A stretch of DNA of 64,000 nt from Suillus spraguei (GCA_016800925.1 JABCPU010000255.1:1-64000); one strand, 5' to 3'. Shown: positions 44,576-55,879, counted from the stretch's first letter. The notes: a model not told the origin generated them from the letters alone. Numbers and translations are program-made.

Positions 44576-46275
44576 ATGCGCTTACCACTACTCTGCATCA
44601 TCCTTTATTACTTTGCTGGAGTCATCAAAGCTGCAAACATGACTACTATTGCTGGCAACACTTTCGAGGCTCCGTCACTCACCACCAGAACATCATGGTC
44701 ACATCTCCAGCTCCGTTCTCACTTTATTTGCGTGCATCTACACTACAATTCACCCTAATATTCCGAGTCCCAAGGACAGTACCCTTAGCCTACGGCGGCG
44801 ACTTGGAATCACGATAATGGCACTCATCGCTCCTGAACTGATTGTCATATGGACTATGCGTCAGTGGATCAGCGCTCACCGTGTTACAAGACAGTTCAAG
44901 GAATCGGGGTATTTCAAGATTTCGCAGCCGCAGGGGCAGTCTGGAAGTGAATCGTTCATTTTGAAACTGGATATGTTCCTCGACAACTCATTACTATGCA
45001 TATCCTCAGATAATGACTCTATGGCAGCGACTGCAGAGCAATATGTCGAAGGTGAAGCTGACATTCTATCACCCCGAAATTTATGTTTTCTCATGACTCG
45101 TTTGTATCTCAAGATCACAATAGCACTTGGCTTCTCAATGCGCATCCCAAAGGTGAACCGCTATCTGTACTGATTTCCTTCTGGAGGTTTATACCAGTAC
45201 TCTAGCCCTCACCCCAAGACATGGGGGGACTCGTGCTCTTGCGAAGCCCTTCAAAAAGTTGTTAAGGGCCAAGGCTCATGTTTCGGAGCAATCTGAAGGT
45301 ACTAAGCCTGATTCATGCCTACCTAAATATTTACTCATGTGCATCCTCAGATTATACGTGGACTCAGATGCACAGCTTCTTTGTGCTCATCGGTGGTTCC
45401 ATGCTTTATGTGGACAAGAAACCCTACCACACACTAGAGCCTCACGAGGGCCCCAGCCTGATATGCGTCGGGCACATCGACGCACCTAAGCTCGCAGCAA
45501 AGCAGATTCAGGACAGAAGCAAAGGCAATGCGATATCGAAAGGACTGATCATCCTTCAGGTGGTTACCCGTGTCATCTATCACCTCGAAACCACCCAGCT
45601 CGAGGTGCGGACACTCGCTTTTGGAGTTCTCAATTTCCTAACTTATGCTGTGCTGTGGAACAAGCCTCTCAATGTGCAATGTCCCCATCCAGTGTACTGG
45701 AAGTTGACCGAGTCGAGGCCAGAGAATCACATCAAGTATGTATGCCTCAACAACTATACCGCTGCTGATGGTTGTGTCTACCTTAGTGTCCATGAAAGCA
45801 ACCAAGTCACTGGATGGGAGACCTTGACTGTGGCGGTCTTTGGCCCAATTTTTTGGCTCGTCTGTCCCTCCCAGAACTCGGAAACTCTGAGTTCCAACAT
45901 TTAATGGTAGTATAAATCTCAAAGAACTGAACGCGTCGGTTTTTTGGCTTTCTGGATCTCTTATGACAACTATATCTGGTGGCATCCATTACATGGCTTG
46001 GTTTTTTGCCTTCCGCACATATCAGGAACAGGTGCTATGGCGCGTGAGTGCCGTCGCTATAACTTGCGCACCCTGGTTTAGTTTTCTGTGGGTATCACAA
46101 ACATTTTTGTACTGTTATACGTGTATGTATGTAACGTGATTTTTCCTTTGTTATCTCACTGTACATCCTAGCTCGTGCTATCCTCTTGGTACTGTCATGT
46201 TTACCACTTTACGCAATCTTCCTTCTGGTGCAAACCACGCGGTGTTGTGGACTAATTTATTCCCGCACTTGTAAT
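44576..46275 (+). pseudogene. Membrane-gene copy E, pseudogene
   Basis: All parts of the gene can be followed from ATG 44576 to the C-terminal TTACGCAATCTTCC...CCGCACTTGTAA region near 46273. A 2-bp loss near 44697 shifts exon 1. About seven codons are missing from the VILQVAWFVMQLI helix (45560). The fourth exon has a frame change near 45890 and a stop before the last helix. The motif MHSFFVLIGGSMLYVD is degraded from MGGF. The region between exon 1 and exon 3 is longer than in A-C, with two segments resembling exon 2. Confidence 0.8.
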
Positions 46276-46366
46276 TCTTGATCATGGTACTTATGATACA
46301 CTTCATACCTTTGTAATTCAAAGGCGGCAAATATCCTTGTGGTCGCCGATGGAGCTAGCTACATGA

Positions 46367-47100
46367 ATGTTTCGCAATCGCTACGGATTGACGCGATCAC
46401 ATGACTTCCTGGTAAGGCATGACGTGAATAAACTTTGCCCACATTCACCCACCGCCATGGACGGCAGCGCGCCGCAGCTGATGAAGCAGATGACTGACGA
46501 GCAGGTAGCAGCAGTCCCAATCAATAAGATAGTTACCTTTGGACCCGACGTGCAGCGTCCCGTCTCTATTTCCAGATATCAATGCCCGCACGTAGAATTT
46601 GTGTTTCTGGAAAGAAAGGTGCGTAGCTTATTTACCTATCATACCTACATAAACTGAACCACCACAGCTGGTATCATATATGCCTACGAAATCCTTACGT
46701 TCATGACCTGCTAATATGTCGGTTGTCTGTAAGGGTATACACGTTTTCGGGTTGTCTGCATTCTCTGGCGTGGAGTCCTGGATCATCGATGAGCTTTCGA
46801 TCCGCTTCTTCTACTGCAAGCTGACACACAAAAACCCCAGTCGACGCCTTGTCGACAGTTTTCTATTAATATCACTCTCGGTCTGCCGTATTTTGGCGTG
46901 GCTTCATACTTCAGCTGACAGGGCCAATTCTTCAACCAAGCGCATGGCACAAATGACTCAATGATATATGTGCACGCATTGTTATGGCGTTTCAGCTCGA
47001 GTTCCATTACCCCCAACCCAACAGACGGGAACATGCTACGAAAGTTGCCCGTCCTACGCCCAAAACACGCTATATGCTTAATTCCATCTTGCGTGCGTCA
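46367..47100 (+). pseudogene. FHA-gene relic following copy E
   Basis: GCGATCACATGACTTCC lies at about 46394. A copy of FHA exon 1 starts with ATGGACGGCAGCG at 46457 (MDGSAPQLMKQMTDEQVAAVPI..., then KIVTFG), with the GTGCGTAG donor after GAAAGAAAG still visible. Further on, CTTCAACCAAGCGCATGGCAC (46931) and GCTCGAGTTCCATTAC (46995) correspond to FHA exon 2. The FHA fold is disrupted by small deletions. Confidence 0.7.
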
Positions 47101-47860
47101 ACTTATGACTGGTGTGATCTGCATCTTTCAATAAGGGTGACAGGGCTGCGGAACCAGCGTCTATCATGCTGGCCAGCCACTAACAACGCGGTAATAGGTG
47201 CAGCTTTCCCTGTATCCAAGAGCCTGTTTCTTGGTTTGCGAATTATCTCGGATAATAAAACGGACATACTGCAGTCTGCTGAGAGACCTGTCGACTCACG
47301 ATGCATCGACAAAATCTAACTAAATATGTTGTGCTATGTTGTGGAGTGGTGAAGTTGACCATAGCATCTTGAAAAGCCCAAGTGAGAATGATATATATTG
47401 ACGACGGCTGAACAGGAATGAGAACTACATTAAACGTACATTTAATGCGCAAGACAATACGCCTGTGCCACATCTGCGCATACGAATAACCTGCGAAACT
47501 AGATTGATTCGGTTGTGATCGAGAGGATGGCAGTTGTGTATGAGTCTGGGCGATAAGTGGTTGTATAAGTTCCCAGCAAGTCAAGGCTTTCATTCTCATC
47601 ACAACCTACATATCACTATTATTTCTGACCAAACAACGGCCTTCGGTCATTACCTGAGTCTTCAACATTGCATCTTTGAAGTTACGGAACCAACGACCCA
47701 GGCAAATAAAATACATTGGACACGCATAGGACTGACGAATCATAGTATGTGGATGTTGACGTGTTGTTGAGACTAGTCCTGGGTGCCAGGACCTGAGTTT
47801 GAATTTGGGTGCCTGTGCAGCCCGAAACGCTTCACACTTTGCACGATCATATGCTTCATG
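47100..47860. other. Spacer before copy F, no gene
   Basis: Some parts resemble the spacers at 35.7-36.0 and 43.8-44.1 kb (for example TCTGACCAAAC.ACGGCC.TCGGT). No coding potential recognised. Confidence 0.4.
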
Positions 47861-47960
47861 CTACAAACATCAGGTCTCGTCCCACGTGTTGAAATGACGC
47901 CCTCCAATAAAATACAAATAGTGAACAGGATGCATACGACACATTCAAAAGTCACATCCA

Positions 47961-49659
47961 ATGCGCTTACTGCTACTCTACATGGTCTTCCTTTACTTCG
48001 TTGGAGCCATCCAAGCTGCAAATACAACAACAACTACTAGCTACAGTTTTGAGGATCCATCATTCACCACCAGAACCCTATGCTCCATCATCTCCGGCTC
48101 CATTTTTACTCTTTTTGCGTGTATCTATACTGCCATTCACCCCAACATTCCGAGTCCCAAGGACAGCCCCCTTCTTATCCTACGGCGGCGACTCGGGATT
48201 ATGATAATGGCACTTATTGCCCCTGAACTGATCGTCACCTGGGCTATGCGTCAATGGCTCAGTACTCGTCATGTCGCAAGAGAGTTCAAGGAATCGGGAT
48301 ATTTCAAGACTCAACCACAGGAGCAGTCTGAATGTGAATAATTCTTTTTCAAATTAGTTATGTTTTTCAACTCTGCGCGTCCTCAGATCATGGGTCCATC
48401 ACAGCAACTGCAGAGCAATATGTCGAAGGTGAAGTTGGCATTTTTACACCCTGAATTTCATGTTTCCTCATGACTCGTCTGCTTCTCTAGATCATGATGG
48501 CACTCGACTTCTCGTAGCGCATCCCGAAGGTCAACCGTCTGTGCTGGTGTTCATTCGGAGGTTTATACTAGTACTCCAGCTCCCACCACAGGATACGGGG
48601 TAACTCATGCTCTCGCGAAGCCCTTCAAAAAGTTGCTTAAGGCCTATGTTTTAGAGCAATCTGAAGGCAAGCCCCATTCATGCTCACCTGAACGTTAACT
48701 CATGTGCATCTTTAGATTATACGTGGACTCGGACGCACAGCTTTTTTGTGCTGATGGGTGGTTTTATGCTTTATGTGGACGAGAAACCGTACCGCACACT
48801 AGAGCCTGACGAAGTCCTCAAGCTGATACGTGCTAGGTGTATCGACGTCCCTACCCCGGCAACCAGATCCACGACAAGAGTAAAGGCAATGCGATATCGA
48901 AAGGATTGACCGTCCTTCAAGTGGCATGGTTTGTCATTCAACTCATTACCCGGGCCATCTATCACCTCGAAACCACAAGCTCGAAATAGGGACACTCGCT
49001 TTTGCAGTTCTCAATTTCCTCACCTATGCCGTGTGGTGGAGCAAGCCTCTCGACGTGCAATGTCCCCATCCAGTGTACTGGAAGTCGACCGAGTCAAGGC
49101 CAGAGGATCATATTGGGTATATATGTGCCTCAACAATTATACCGCTGCTGATGATTATGTCTGCCATAGTGTCATTGAAATCGAACAACCTACTGGCTGG
49201 GAGATCTTGTTTCAGGAAGTCGTCGGCACAATTGTTGAACTGATGGGCATATCTATCCGTCAAAAGCTCCGAGTTCCAACATTTGATGGTAGTGCCGAAT
49301 CTTTTGACGGTGCGAACGCGTTGGTTCTTGGGATTGCTGGATTTCTTATGGCAACCATATTTGGCGGCATTCATTGTATGGCTTGGTTTTTTGCCTTCCG
49401 TACACACCAGGAACAGGTGCTATGGCGCATGAGCGCTGTCGCGATAACTTGCACACCCTGGTTTAGTCTTCTTATGGGTGCCATAGTTGTTGGTGTAGAC
49501 GCCGCCGGTATCGCGATTGGATTTATCATACTGCTTCCCATGATGTACATCACAGCTCGTGTCGTCCTCTTGGTACTCATGTTCACCACTTTGCACATTC
49601 TTCCTCCCGATGCATACAAGGTAGTGCTGTGGATTAGTTTGGTACCACACTTAGGATGA
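47961..49659 (+). pseudogene. Membrane-gene copy F, pseudogene
   Basis: Exon 1 (47961-48341) is open with the normal signal peptide, AANTTTTTSY stretch and helices to RHVAREFKESGY. The middle has decayed duplicated exon-2-like segments. Exon 3 starts near 48716 after a GC-type donor (GAAGGCAAGCC at about 48665) and contains THSFFVLMGGF-type sequence. A 4-base loss near 48860 and a 1-base loss near 48980 break the frame. Exon 4 (about 49130-49659) is open to LVPHLG. It needs at least two frame corrections, so it is not functional unless the assembly is wrong. Confidence 0.75.
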
Positions 49660-49759
49660 TTCTTGATTATGGATACACTCTATATGTTTGTAATGATATT
49701 CAGATGGTTCTTGTCGTCGATGGTGGAACTAGGCGTTACATAAGTCGTTTCGCAACTGC

Positions 49760-50140
49760 TATGGACAACGTCATCACATGACCTCCAGGTGATTTGGCCC
49801 AAGTCTTCGCTCATCGCCATGAACTGCAGCGACATTGTAGGATTGTTCGGTACGCTGCGGCTGATGAGCAGCTAGCAACATTTCCAATCGATGAGACACT
49901 TACCTTTGGACCGAACGTGCGGCGTTGGTCTGTATTATCCAGAGACCAATCATCTGCACGCAGAATTTGTGTTTCTGGAAAGAAAGGTTCGTAGCTGATT
50001 TACATACCTATAAGCAATACCTACATACACTGATGCCCTGACAAAACAAAATTACATTGGCAAGATTTCAATCCTCATCTTTTGCGAAGGGAGTGCAGGA
50101 GGAGAATGCAGGGACCGGATTCTAGAGGACACGAGTCAGT
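49760..50140 (+). pseudogene. FHA-gene relic following copy F
   Basis: GTCATCACATGACCTCC at about 49770 matches the FHA upstream word. ATGAACTGCAGCGACATTG at 49820 continues into GGATTGTTCGGTACGCTGCGGCTGATGA, almost identical to the intact gene. Then a deletion, a stop and loss of the CSVRLYYPEI region follow. GGACACGAGTCAGTGACGAGG near 50128 matches the end of FHA exon 2. Confidence 0.7.
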
Positions 50141-50200
50141 GACGAGGATAATTAGCTGGTGAGTACGTTCAAAGTTGATCGGTGGAACTTCGCAGCCCAC

Positions 50201-50280
50201 TTTGAACTTGCCTTGCTTGCCACGTACCCTGCGACTTCCAGAATTTGGAAGTCCGGACGTACGTGGCAAGCAAGTTCAAA
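50201..50280. repeat. Nested hairpin
   Basis: TTTGAACTTGCCTTGCTTGCCACGTAC at 50201-50227 is inverted at 50257-50280. Between the arms is a second perfect stem, GACTTCCA/TGGAAGTC (50232-50252). It could be a tiny foldback element or a structured RNA region. Confidence 0.65.
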
Positions 50281-50289
50281 ATCTAAACC

Positions 50290-51030
50290 TCTGAATCTTG
50301 ACATTGCCACCTACAACGACCAACACTACAAGGTCATTATCCTCATTATCCTCAAACATCTCCTGAAACCAATGGTATTCAGGGAAGGTGTCACACGATC
50401 CTGCCGAGAGGAGAATGGTGTTGTACAGCATGTGTGACCTCATTTTGGACATACAGAGGTTCATTCAAGTTTGTGTGGCATGATTTTACACAGAACGCCG
50501 CATCTGTATGTATCAGTACCCACATTCTCGCCCGCCAACTCTCCACTATCGAAAAAGTATTCTGCACGATTTCCGGACACTCTTCGCGTGGCATTCGGAC
50601 GTGCGATGAACTGGTTAGCTGTTCAGACCGTGCTCAAGGGGCACGCTCGTTCAGTTAACTCGGTCCCGTTCTCGGTGAACGGCACTCGCATTGTCACCAA
50701 ATCTTGGGATAAAATGAACATCGTACGATTCAGGCCACCACTACTATGATATCGAACACTTGGAACAACCACTTCATTTCCTTCTCGTCCAACTCCATCT
50801 GCGCGCTGCACAACACCTCTGAGTTGGTGAACGGAGTATTCTATGATCACTGCAGCTCGACCCTCTTTGTCCTGAATCAGTGAATGTTGACAGTGGATGG
50901 GTAGTGGGACCCAAATGTTGGCTGTTATTTTGGGTACCCGCTTCATTTCGGAACCCTGGGACTGCATTAGTGATACACAGTGGTCCTGATCTTGATTTGA
51001 ACCGCATGAAACATGGACACTGGCAAACAT
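50290..51030 (+). pseudogene. NACHT-WD40 (STAND/NLR-like) gene relic
   Basis: From about 50495 the plus strand encodes PHLYVSVPTFSPANSPLSKKY and PDTLRVAFGRAMNW, the linker found between NACHT and WD40 parts in Agaricomycete NACHT-WD40 proteins. Then comes a first WD repeat (VLKGHARSVNSVPFS...GTRIVTKSWDK). The sequence jumps at about 50725 directly to the C-terminal tail of such proteins (NNHFISFSSNSICALHNTSEL, FVLN, GWVVGPKCWLLFWVP and LDLNRMKHG, to about 51030), with stops and frame changes. Most WD repeats and the whole NACHT domain are missing. Confidence 0.7.
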
Positions 51031-51860
51031 ATCGAGAGGGGTGAGTCTCCCATTTTCTGTTCCTCGTACCTGTAGACCTTGGTGCCGACGATCACTGCAG
51101 CAGTGTATCCATTGTGGAGAATTCAAATACTATTTGGATGTCACCGTGTACAGTGAACCACAATTCATACTCTACTGTATGCCCAGCATCTAGTTCGAGT
51201 GACTTGAGCTGACCATGTGACACTCATGTTTGTTCGTGCTGGAGCCACATCGATAGACAATGAAACATGTGAAGTGAACGATAGGTATCGATCGCTTCAG
51301 AGGGGTAAATATTGATGCATAGTGAGACGTAACGATGCAGAGCGAAAAACAGTGCCAGTGTTACGGTTCATCTTAGGAATTGATGATCTGAGTTGACAGA
51401 AGGCCATCATTATTGGGAGCAACAGTAGGATGAATCCAATATGCTACAACACTCGAAAAGGTACGAGTATGAGCTTCAAAACTGTACCGGACACCCAATG
51501 CAATCTCCCAATTGTTGTAGCTTGGTCCTTCTGACATCTACAATGGTGTCACGGTTGTACCATTGAAGATACATGTTGAGGTAGACGTCTGGCAGATTGG
51601 CGATATCATCATGGGTGCGTAACGGTGGTAACCCGAGCTAAAGATAATTCATCAATGGAACAGGTAGTAGGAGAGAACGAATCGAACCAACCTCTTGTGG
51701 ACTCTTTAACCCTCCCAGGCGGATCGCAAGGATTTGATATGGTCTGATGGTTCCATCGCCGCAGGTCAAGTTGTATGCCTATAAGTATTGGCAATTGTGA
51801 ACGCTGAATGAGGTTCCACGAGACAACCATAAAGTACATATTAGTTGGTGAGTAGGTTTG
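51031..51860. other. Intergenic, no gene supported
   Basis: The only notable frame is a 76-codon one on the minus strand (51839-51609) with no recognised motif. It may be 3' of the small coiled-coil gene. Confidence 0.35.
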
Positions 51861-51867
51861 CCTCGCA

Positions 51868-52335
51868 TTACTGTTCTAGGTGCGATGTCTGGTCTCCTAT
51901 ATTAAATGAACTTCTTTCGATGGTGTCTAGTCTACCCTCAAGTACATCAAGTCGTTGTTGTTTGACAGTGTCGACTTGGTGTGTCAGTGCCTGTACCATC
52001 TGCTGGTAGTCCTGTGTTGTTGATGGTTGAGGTTGGTAACTTGGGGGGCGAGAGTCGCCTGGAGAACTTGGGGAGTGGCCTTGGAAGGCGTCACTGACCA
52101 TGATCCGGTGAAGGTAACGTTGCGCCTCCACGACATCAGTATCTGTCGGACGACTTCCTAAATCTGAGAGTATATTAGTGAGTAGTAAGCACTGAAAAGT
52201 GGGATGCAACATACACAAAGGACCAGCCCGTCGGAGCTCAAGCAGTTTGTCAAGGAGATCAATGGCTTTGATGATATCTTCCTCGTTTGGGGGATCTGAA
52301 GGCAAAACGTCTATTTGGTTTGATAGTTGTGCCAT
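51868..52335 (-). CDS. Small coiled-coil protein, unrecognised (138 aa)
   Basis: Exons 52335-52215 and 52163-51868, with a 51-bp intron (GTATGT...CTCAG), give 138 residues. The N-terminal half has a LPSDPPNEEDIIKAIDLLDKL motif and EAQRYLHRIMVSDAFQG. The middle is Pro/Ser-rich (SPSSPGDSRPPSYQP) and the C-terminal part predicts a coiled coil (QALTHQVDTVKQQRLDVLE, RLDTIERS). The same motifs occur in a divergently placed relic at 53497-54031. I do not know the family. Upstream sequence (52405-52860, minus) is open but without recognised content. Confidence 0.55.
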   Translation of the reverse strand: MAQLSNQIDVLPSDPPNEEDIIKAIDLLDKLLELRRAGPLCMLHPTFQCLLLTNILSDLGSRPTDTDVVEAQRYLHRIMVSDAFQGHSPSSPGDSRPPSYQPQPSTTQDYQQMVQALTHQVDTVKQQRLDVLEGRLDTIERSSFNIGDQTSHLEQ

Positions 52336-53490
52336 TGATAGGCATGGTGCCAGGATCATCGAAGTAGTTGAGGTGCTGGTGGTCCATCCATTGACGTCCC
52401 CTAATTATAAGCTGCCTCGGTGGCTGACATTTCCGCTTCCAAATCCGTGCTTCATTTGAGTTTGGACCACTGTGCGATCAGGGTGAGCTCGAATTAACTT
52501 TTGAACAAAGTTACCTGTAAACAAAGGATAGTTTGAATCCCCACCTATAATCTGTAGGCAGATGTACCTGTGAAATTGGTCCCAGTCTACAGGGTGACAG
52601 AGTGCTGAATGGGATCGTGCACCGGAGTAGGATATGTTACACATGATTGCCTCGGATAGACGCTTGATTCTGGACCCAGGCGACAAGCTACATGGCGAAA
52701 GGACAGGGACAGTGAGGTATTGTGTATGCGTACATCGTGTCGTCACTGAAGTAGAGCCACAACAGACGCTGTTCCATCTTGCGAAAAATATAACCAGAAC
52801 TCTCAAACTCAGCAGGAGACATGGCAATCGAGATACTACTTGATCAATGACAACAAGCACGCCAAAGCGACGCAGCCGGGAAAGGAAAAGGGCGACACGA
52901 AGAATGAAATTTTGAAGACAGAGCCAGGTTCAGTATTTTCAATATAACAAGAGTGCTATTAGAGGTTATCGTAATAGACAGGATAAACAGTCATATAATG
53001 AGGAACAAGTTCAGGAGAACAGGTATGCTCGACAAGCACTCGGGGAGCGCGGCGCGGGAGTTTCACAGTAAAGGGCCTGTAGCAAGGTGAGCCATATACA
53101 ATATCAAAGTTTAATAAATCGTACATACATTTAAGGAACACCGAACTTGCAAGAGAGAACTCAACTTAAGAACGACAAGAAACGATTGTTGAGGGACGAC
53201 ACGGTACCAGCTGAGATGCTCTTGGAGAAGTAAGGAAATTGAGTTTGCAGCTCGCTCGCCGTGTATGTCGGACTTCAAAACTCTAATCTTGATATCGACC
53301 AACGCCGTCTATACCGTGTAGCATTCAAGTCACCGATAGTCAACGACAGAATTCACTGAGAAGATGAAGTACAGAGTTCATTGGAGGTCGGGATATCGAA
53401 GGTGATATCATAATATAGGAGGCCTATGAGTCTGCATGTGATACACCGCTCAGTGTATATAACCTCCTAACCTTCAGTCTCCTGTAATTA
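52336..53490. other. Shared upstream region of two divergent paralogs
   Basis: No secure gene. A 151-codon minus-strand frame (52860-52405) has no recognised motif and ends before the coiled-coil gene. It could hold an additional 5' exon, but splice sites could not be matched. Confidence 0.3.
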
Positions 53491-53496
53491 TCAACA

Positions 53497-54031
53497 ATGT
53501 CAATCCAAGTACCATCCGTCTCCTTATCTCGGATACGGCAACCGTTCCCTCCTTCAGATCCACCCACCAACTCAGACATCGTAAATGCAGGTCTCTTCCT
53601 CGACGACGTGAAGGAGTTTTACCGCCCCCCTGTAAGTTTTGTCGCGGCCCAAGCTTCGAACTGACTACATAAAACACCCACAGCATTCAGGAGAGTACTG
53701 CTCAATGACTGCAGTGTGGCAACTTATCATGACCTCGCAAAAGCACAAATGTATCTACACCAAGTGTGCACCGCAGCCATGGCTGAGACAGGTCAAAAAA
53801 AAGACCTCGTGTCATTTCGGATCCCGATGCCATCCATGCAGAGCTGGATCAGATAAATAAAACACTGGTTCGGATGATGGATGAGTCCAGGACTCGCCAT
53901 CTGGACCAAGAGCTTGACTTTGATTCCGTTAGGGAGAGGCTCCAACACGTGGAGCAGCTATTAGAATCCCAAGAAAGTGAGCGTCGACAGAGGTTTGGCC
54001 ATCTTGAGCAGCCAACGACATTCGAGATATG
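53497..54031 (+). pseudogene. Paralog of the coiled-coil gene, frameshifted
   Basis: Exon 1 (53497-53631) encodes FPPSDPPTNSDIVNAGLFLDD, similar to LPSDPPNEEDIIKAIDLLDK of the minus-strand gene, and ends at a perfect donor GTAAGT. After the acceptor CACAG (53684) the similarity continues in a different frame (HDLAKAQMYLHQVCTAAM versus VVEAQRYLHRIMVSDAF). It changes frame again at an A-run near 53798 before a coiled coil (AELDQINKTLVRMMDESR and VEQLLESQESERRQRF), ending near 54031. Two frame breaks suggest a pseudogene. Confidence 0.5.
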
Positions 54032-54039
54032 ACATAATG

Positions 54040-54530
54040 ATTTCGATACTTTGATAATCGCTGCTCATGTTAACGACATAGCATGATGGCAGAAACCATT
54101 CTTTAGCAAGGCTGTACCACTAGATCCTGATCTCGTGGGGGCAATGCGGATCAAAACCCGGGGCTCGTTGGTATTTTTATCGTAGTCTGGCTATACATCT
54201 GGATGGACAATTGACCAAGGGCTATGCACATGCGCTCGTTATGTAAATTCATGAATCACATCAGTGATCATACAACAAGTTCATCTTCTTGCGCCTCTAG
54301 CCCCAATCTAACTATAATTAACGACATTCAAATCTTGTTGTGAACTGCCCACGACGGGTGCTAGGCGCATCATAATAATTTCGAAATGTCCATGTGAACA
54401 TAACAAAATACATGAAGTCATGGCAGAAGGCTGAGTACTAGTGCGAATACTGTAAGAGTACAAGCACATACAAATCTATGGGGAAAGCGCGAACTCTAGG
54501 TAAAATTCGGACTAACCATATTCTCTTCTT
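54040..54530. other. Intergenic, no gene supported
   Basis: AT-rich sequence between the pseudogene and the 3' end of the membrane protein gene; nothing recognisable. Confidence 0.4.
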
Positions 54531-54535
54531 CAGAG

Positions 54536-55876
54536 TTAGCTTTTGCATATAGTTAGTCCCTCTTCAGTCCCTGTTCCGTAGACTGAAGTACTGTCGTTGT
54601 GGGTAATTTGGGATACATGAATTTGTAAAGGCTCTACATGATAGTGCGGTGGGTTTCCTTGTTCATTCCCACTTGTTATCCTAGGAATAGTCGAGAGGGG
54701 ACAGTTTCTATTGATTGCGATGCGAATGAGCACCATGTAGAAGGCAATCGACATGATCGGCATGGCCTAGCAAATAAAAGCTTAGCGTTTTTAATAACTG
54801 GTGTTGACAGGGGAAATTACCATGTCCAAAACCACAATCCCTCCGATGTTCGAGGTCAAGAAACATATTAATCCGGGGAAGAGGAACGCAGAATACAAAA
54901 TAGCAGAATCCATAAGTGCGCGCAATATCGGCATCATAGTGCTCTTCGTAGTACGCACTGTAGAGACATTGCGTTCAATCGCCCAGATACGATATGCCAA
55001 TAATCCTGGACACATTCAGGCCATTAATATTGTGCTGGCAGAAATGTACTTACCTGAACTCAACAAATTAGATATAATTGTTAAGACAAGAAACGCCTCG
55101 ACCCACGGTGCGAGGTCTCCGCCAAAGAAGTTACTCCTGACTTGCGAAGAAATGTAAGTCGCACAAATACCGGTCACTGCGAAGCAAGATTAGACAACAC
55201 TGCGTCCTGAGCATCACCAGCCACCTAACATAGGACACTGCACCACAACATGCATAGTAGGATGATAATCCAGGTAGATTGCCACACGACATAACAGCGG
55301 TAGATCTTTTAGACACTTTTATGAGCTCAGAGGGCCCTGAATTGGCGGATCAGATATGAACCTACCAGCACACCATCAGCAAGCAGGGTTTGTATAACAT
55401 ACAAGATGTTCTTGGTCAAATATGTGACTTGAGAAACATCGCTGAAGAACGCCTCCGGTCCGCCTGAGAATGTATCGCGATACTTCACCAGTCCATCTCC
55501 GGTACGAATTATGTTGACCACGATGTGCTTGTAAAATTTTAGTAAATGATATCAGATGTCAGAAGCAAAAAGCGCTAACTGCGGTACTCAGTATCAACAA
55601 AAGTAGAGCCACCACAAGTGATGGGTAATTGATGGCCTGTATGCGGTGGTTGAGGGTCAAGGCATAGATTGTACCCAAAAACATAAAAACAGAAAATCCT
55701 GGATAATAGTTAACCCCCGTACGGGACAGCGGAACCATAGTCAGTTTGCGATACTCACCATATAGAATGCCTTCCAGGGATATCGATATTATACTGGCAG
55801 CATCCCTTGACAAGTTTGTTGAACCCATGGCGAGAATACTGTCTACAGACTGGGAGATCAGTGAAGGTACGGGCAT
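54536..55876 (-). CDS. Seven-TM integral membrane protein (337 aa)
   Basis: Seven exons (55876-55759, 55698-55580, 55527-55366, 55305-55230, 55176-55054, 55005-54821, 54766-54536) join in frame with GT-AG introns of about 48-60 bp. Seven hydrophobic segments can be read: FSVFMFLGTIYALTL, YPSLVVALLLLILSTAH, VTYLTKNILYVIQTLLADG, WIIILLCMLWCSVLL, VEAFLVLTIISNLLSS, ILYSAFLFPGLICFL and VVLDM...PIMSIAFYMVLIRI. Other family marks are FFSDVSQ, IYRCYVVW, LLAYRIWAIER and the tail PLQIHVSQITHNDS. This is a large Agaricomycete family of unknown function with GPCR-like topology. The gene looks intact. The start ATG at 55876 is the first in frame before a complete exon 1. Confidence 0.85.
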
Positions 55877-55879
55877 CTT

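Noticed and set aside
50623..51126. 167-codon minus-strand frame
   Set aside because: The plus strand of the same interval encodes recognisable NACHT-WD40 tail motifs, so this is antisense.
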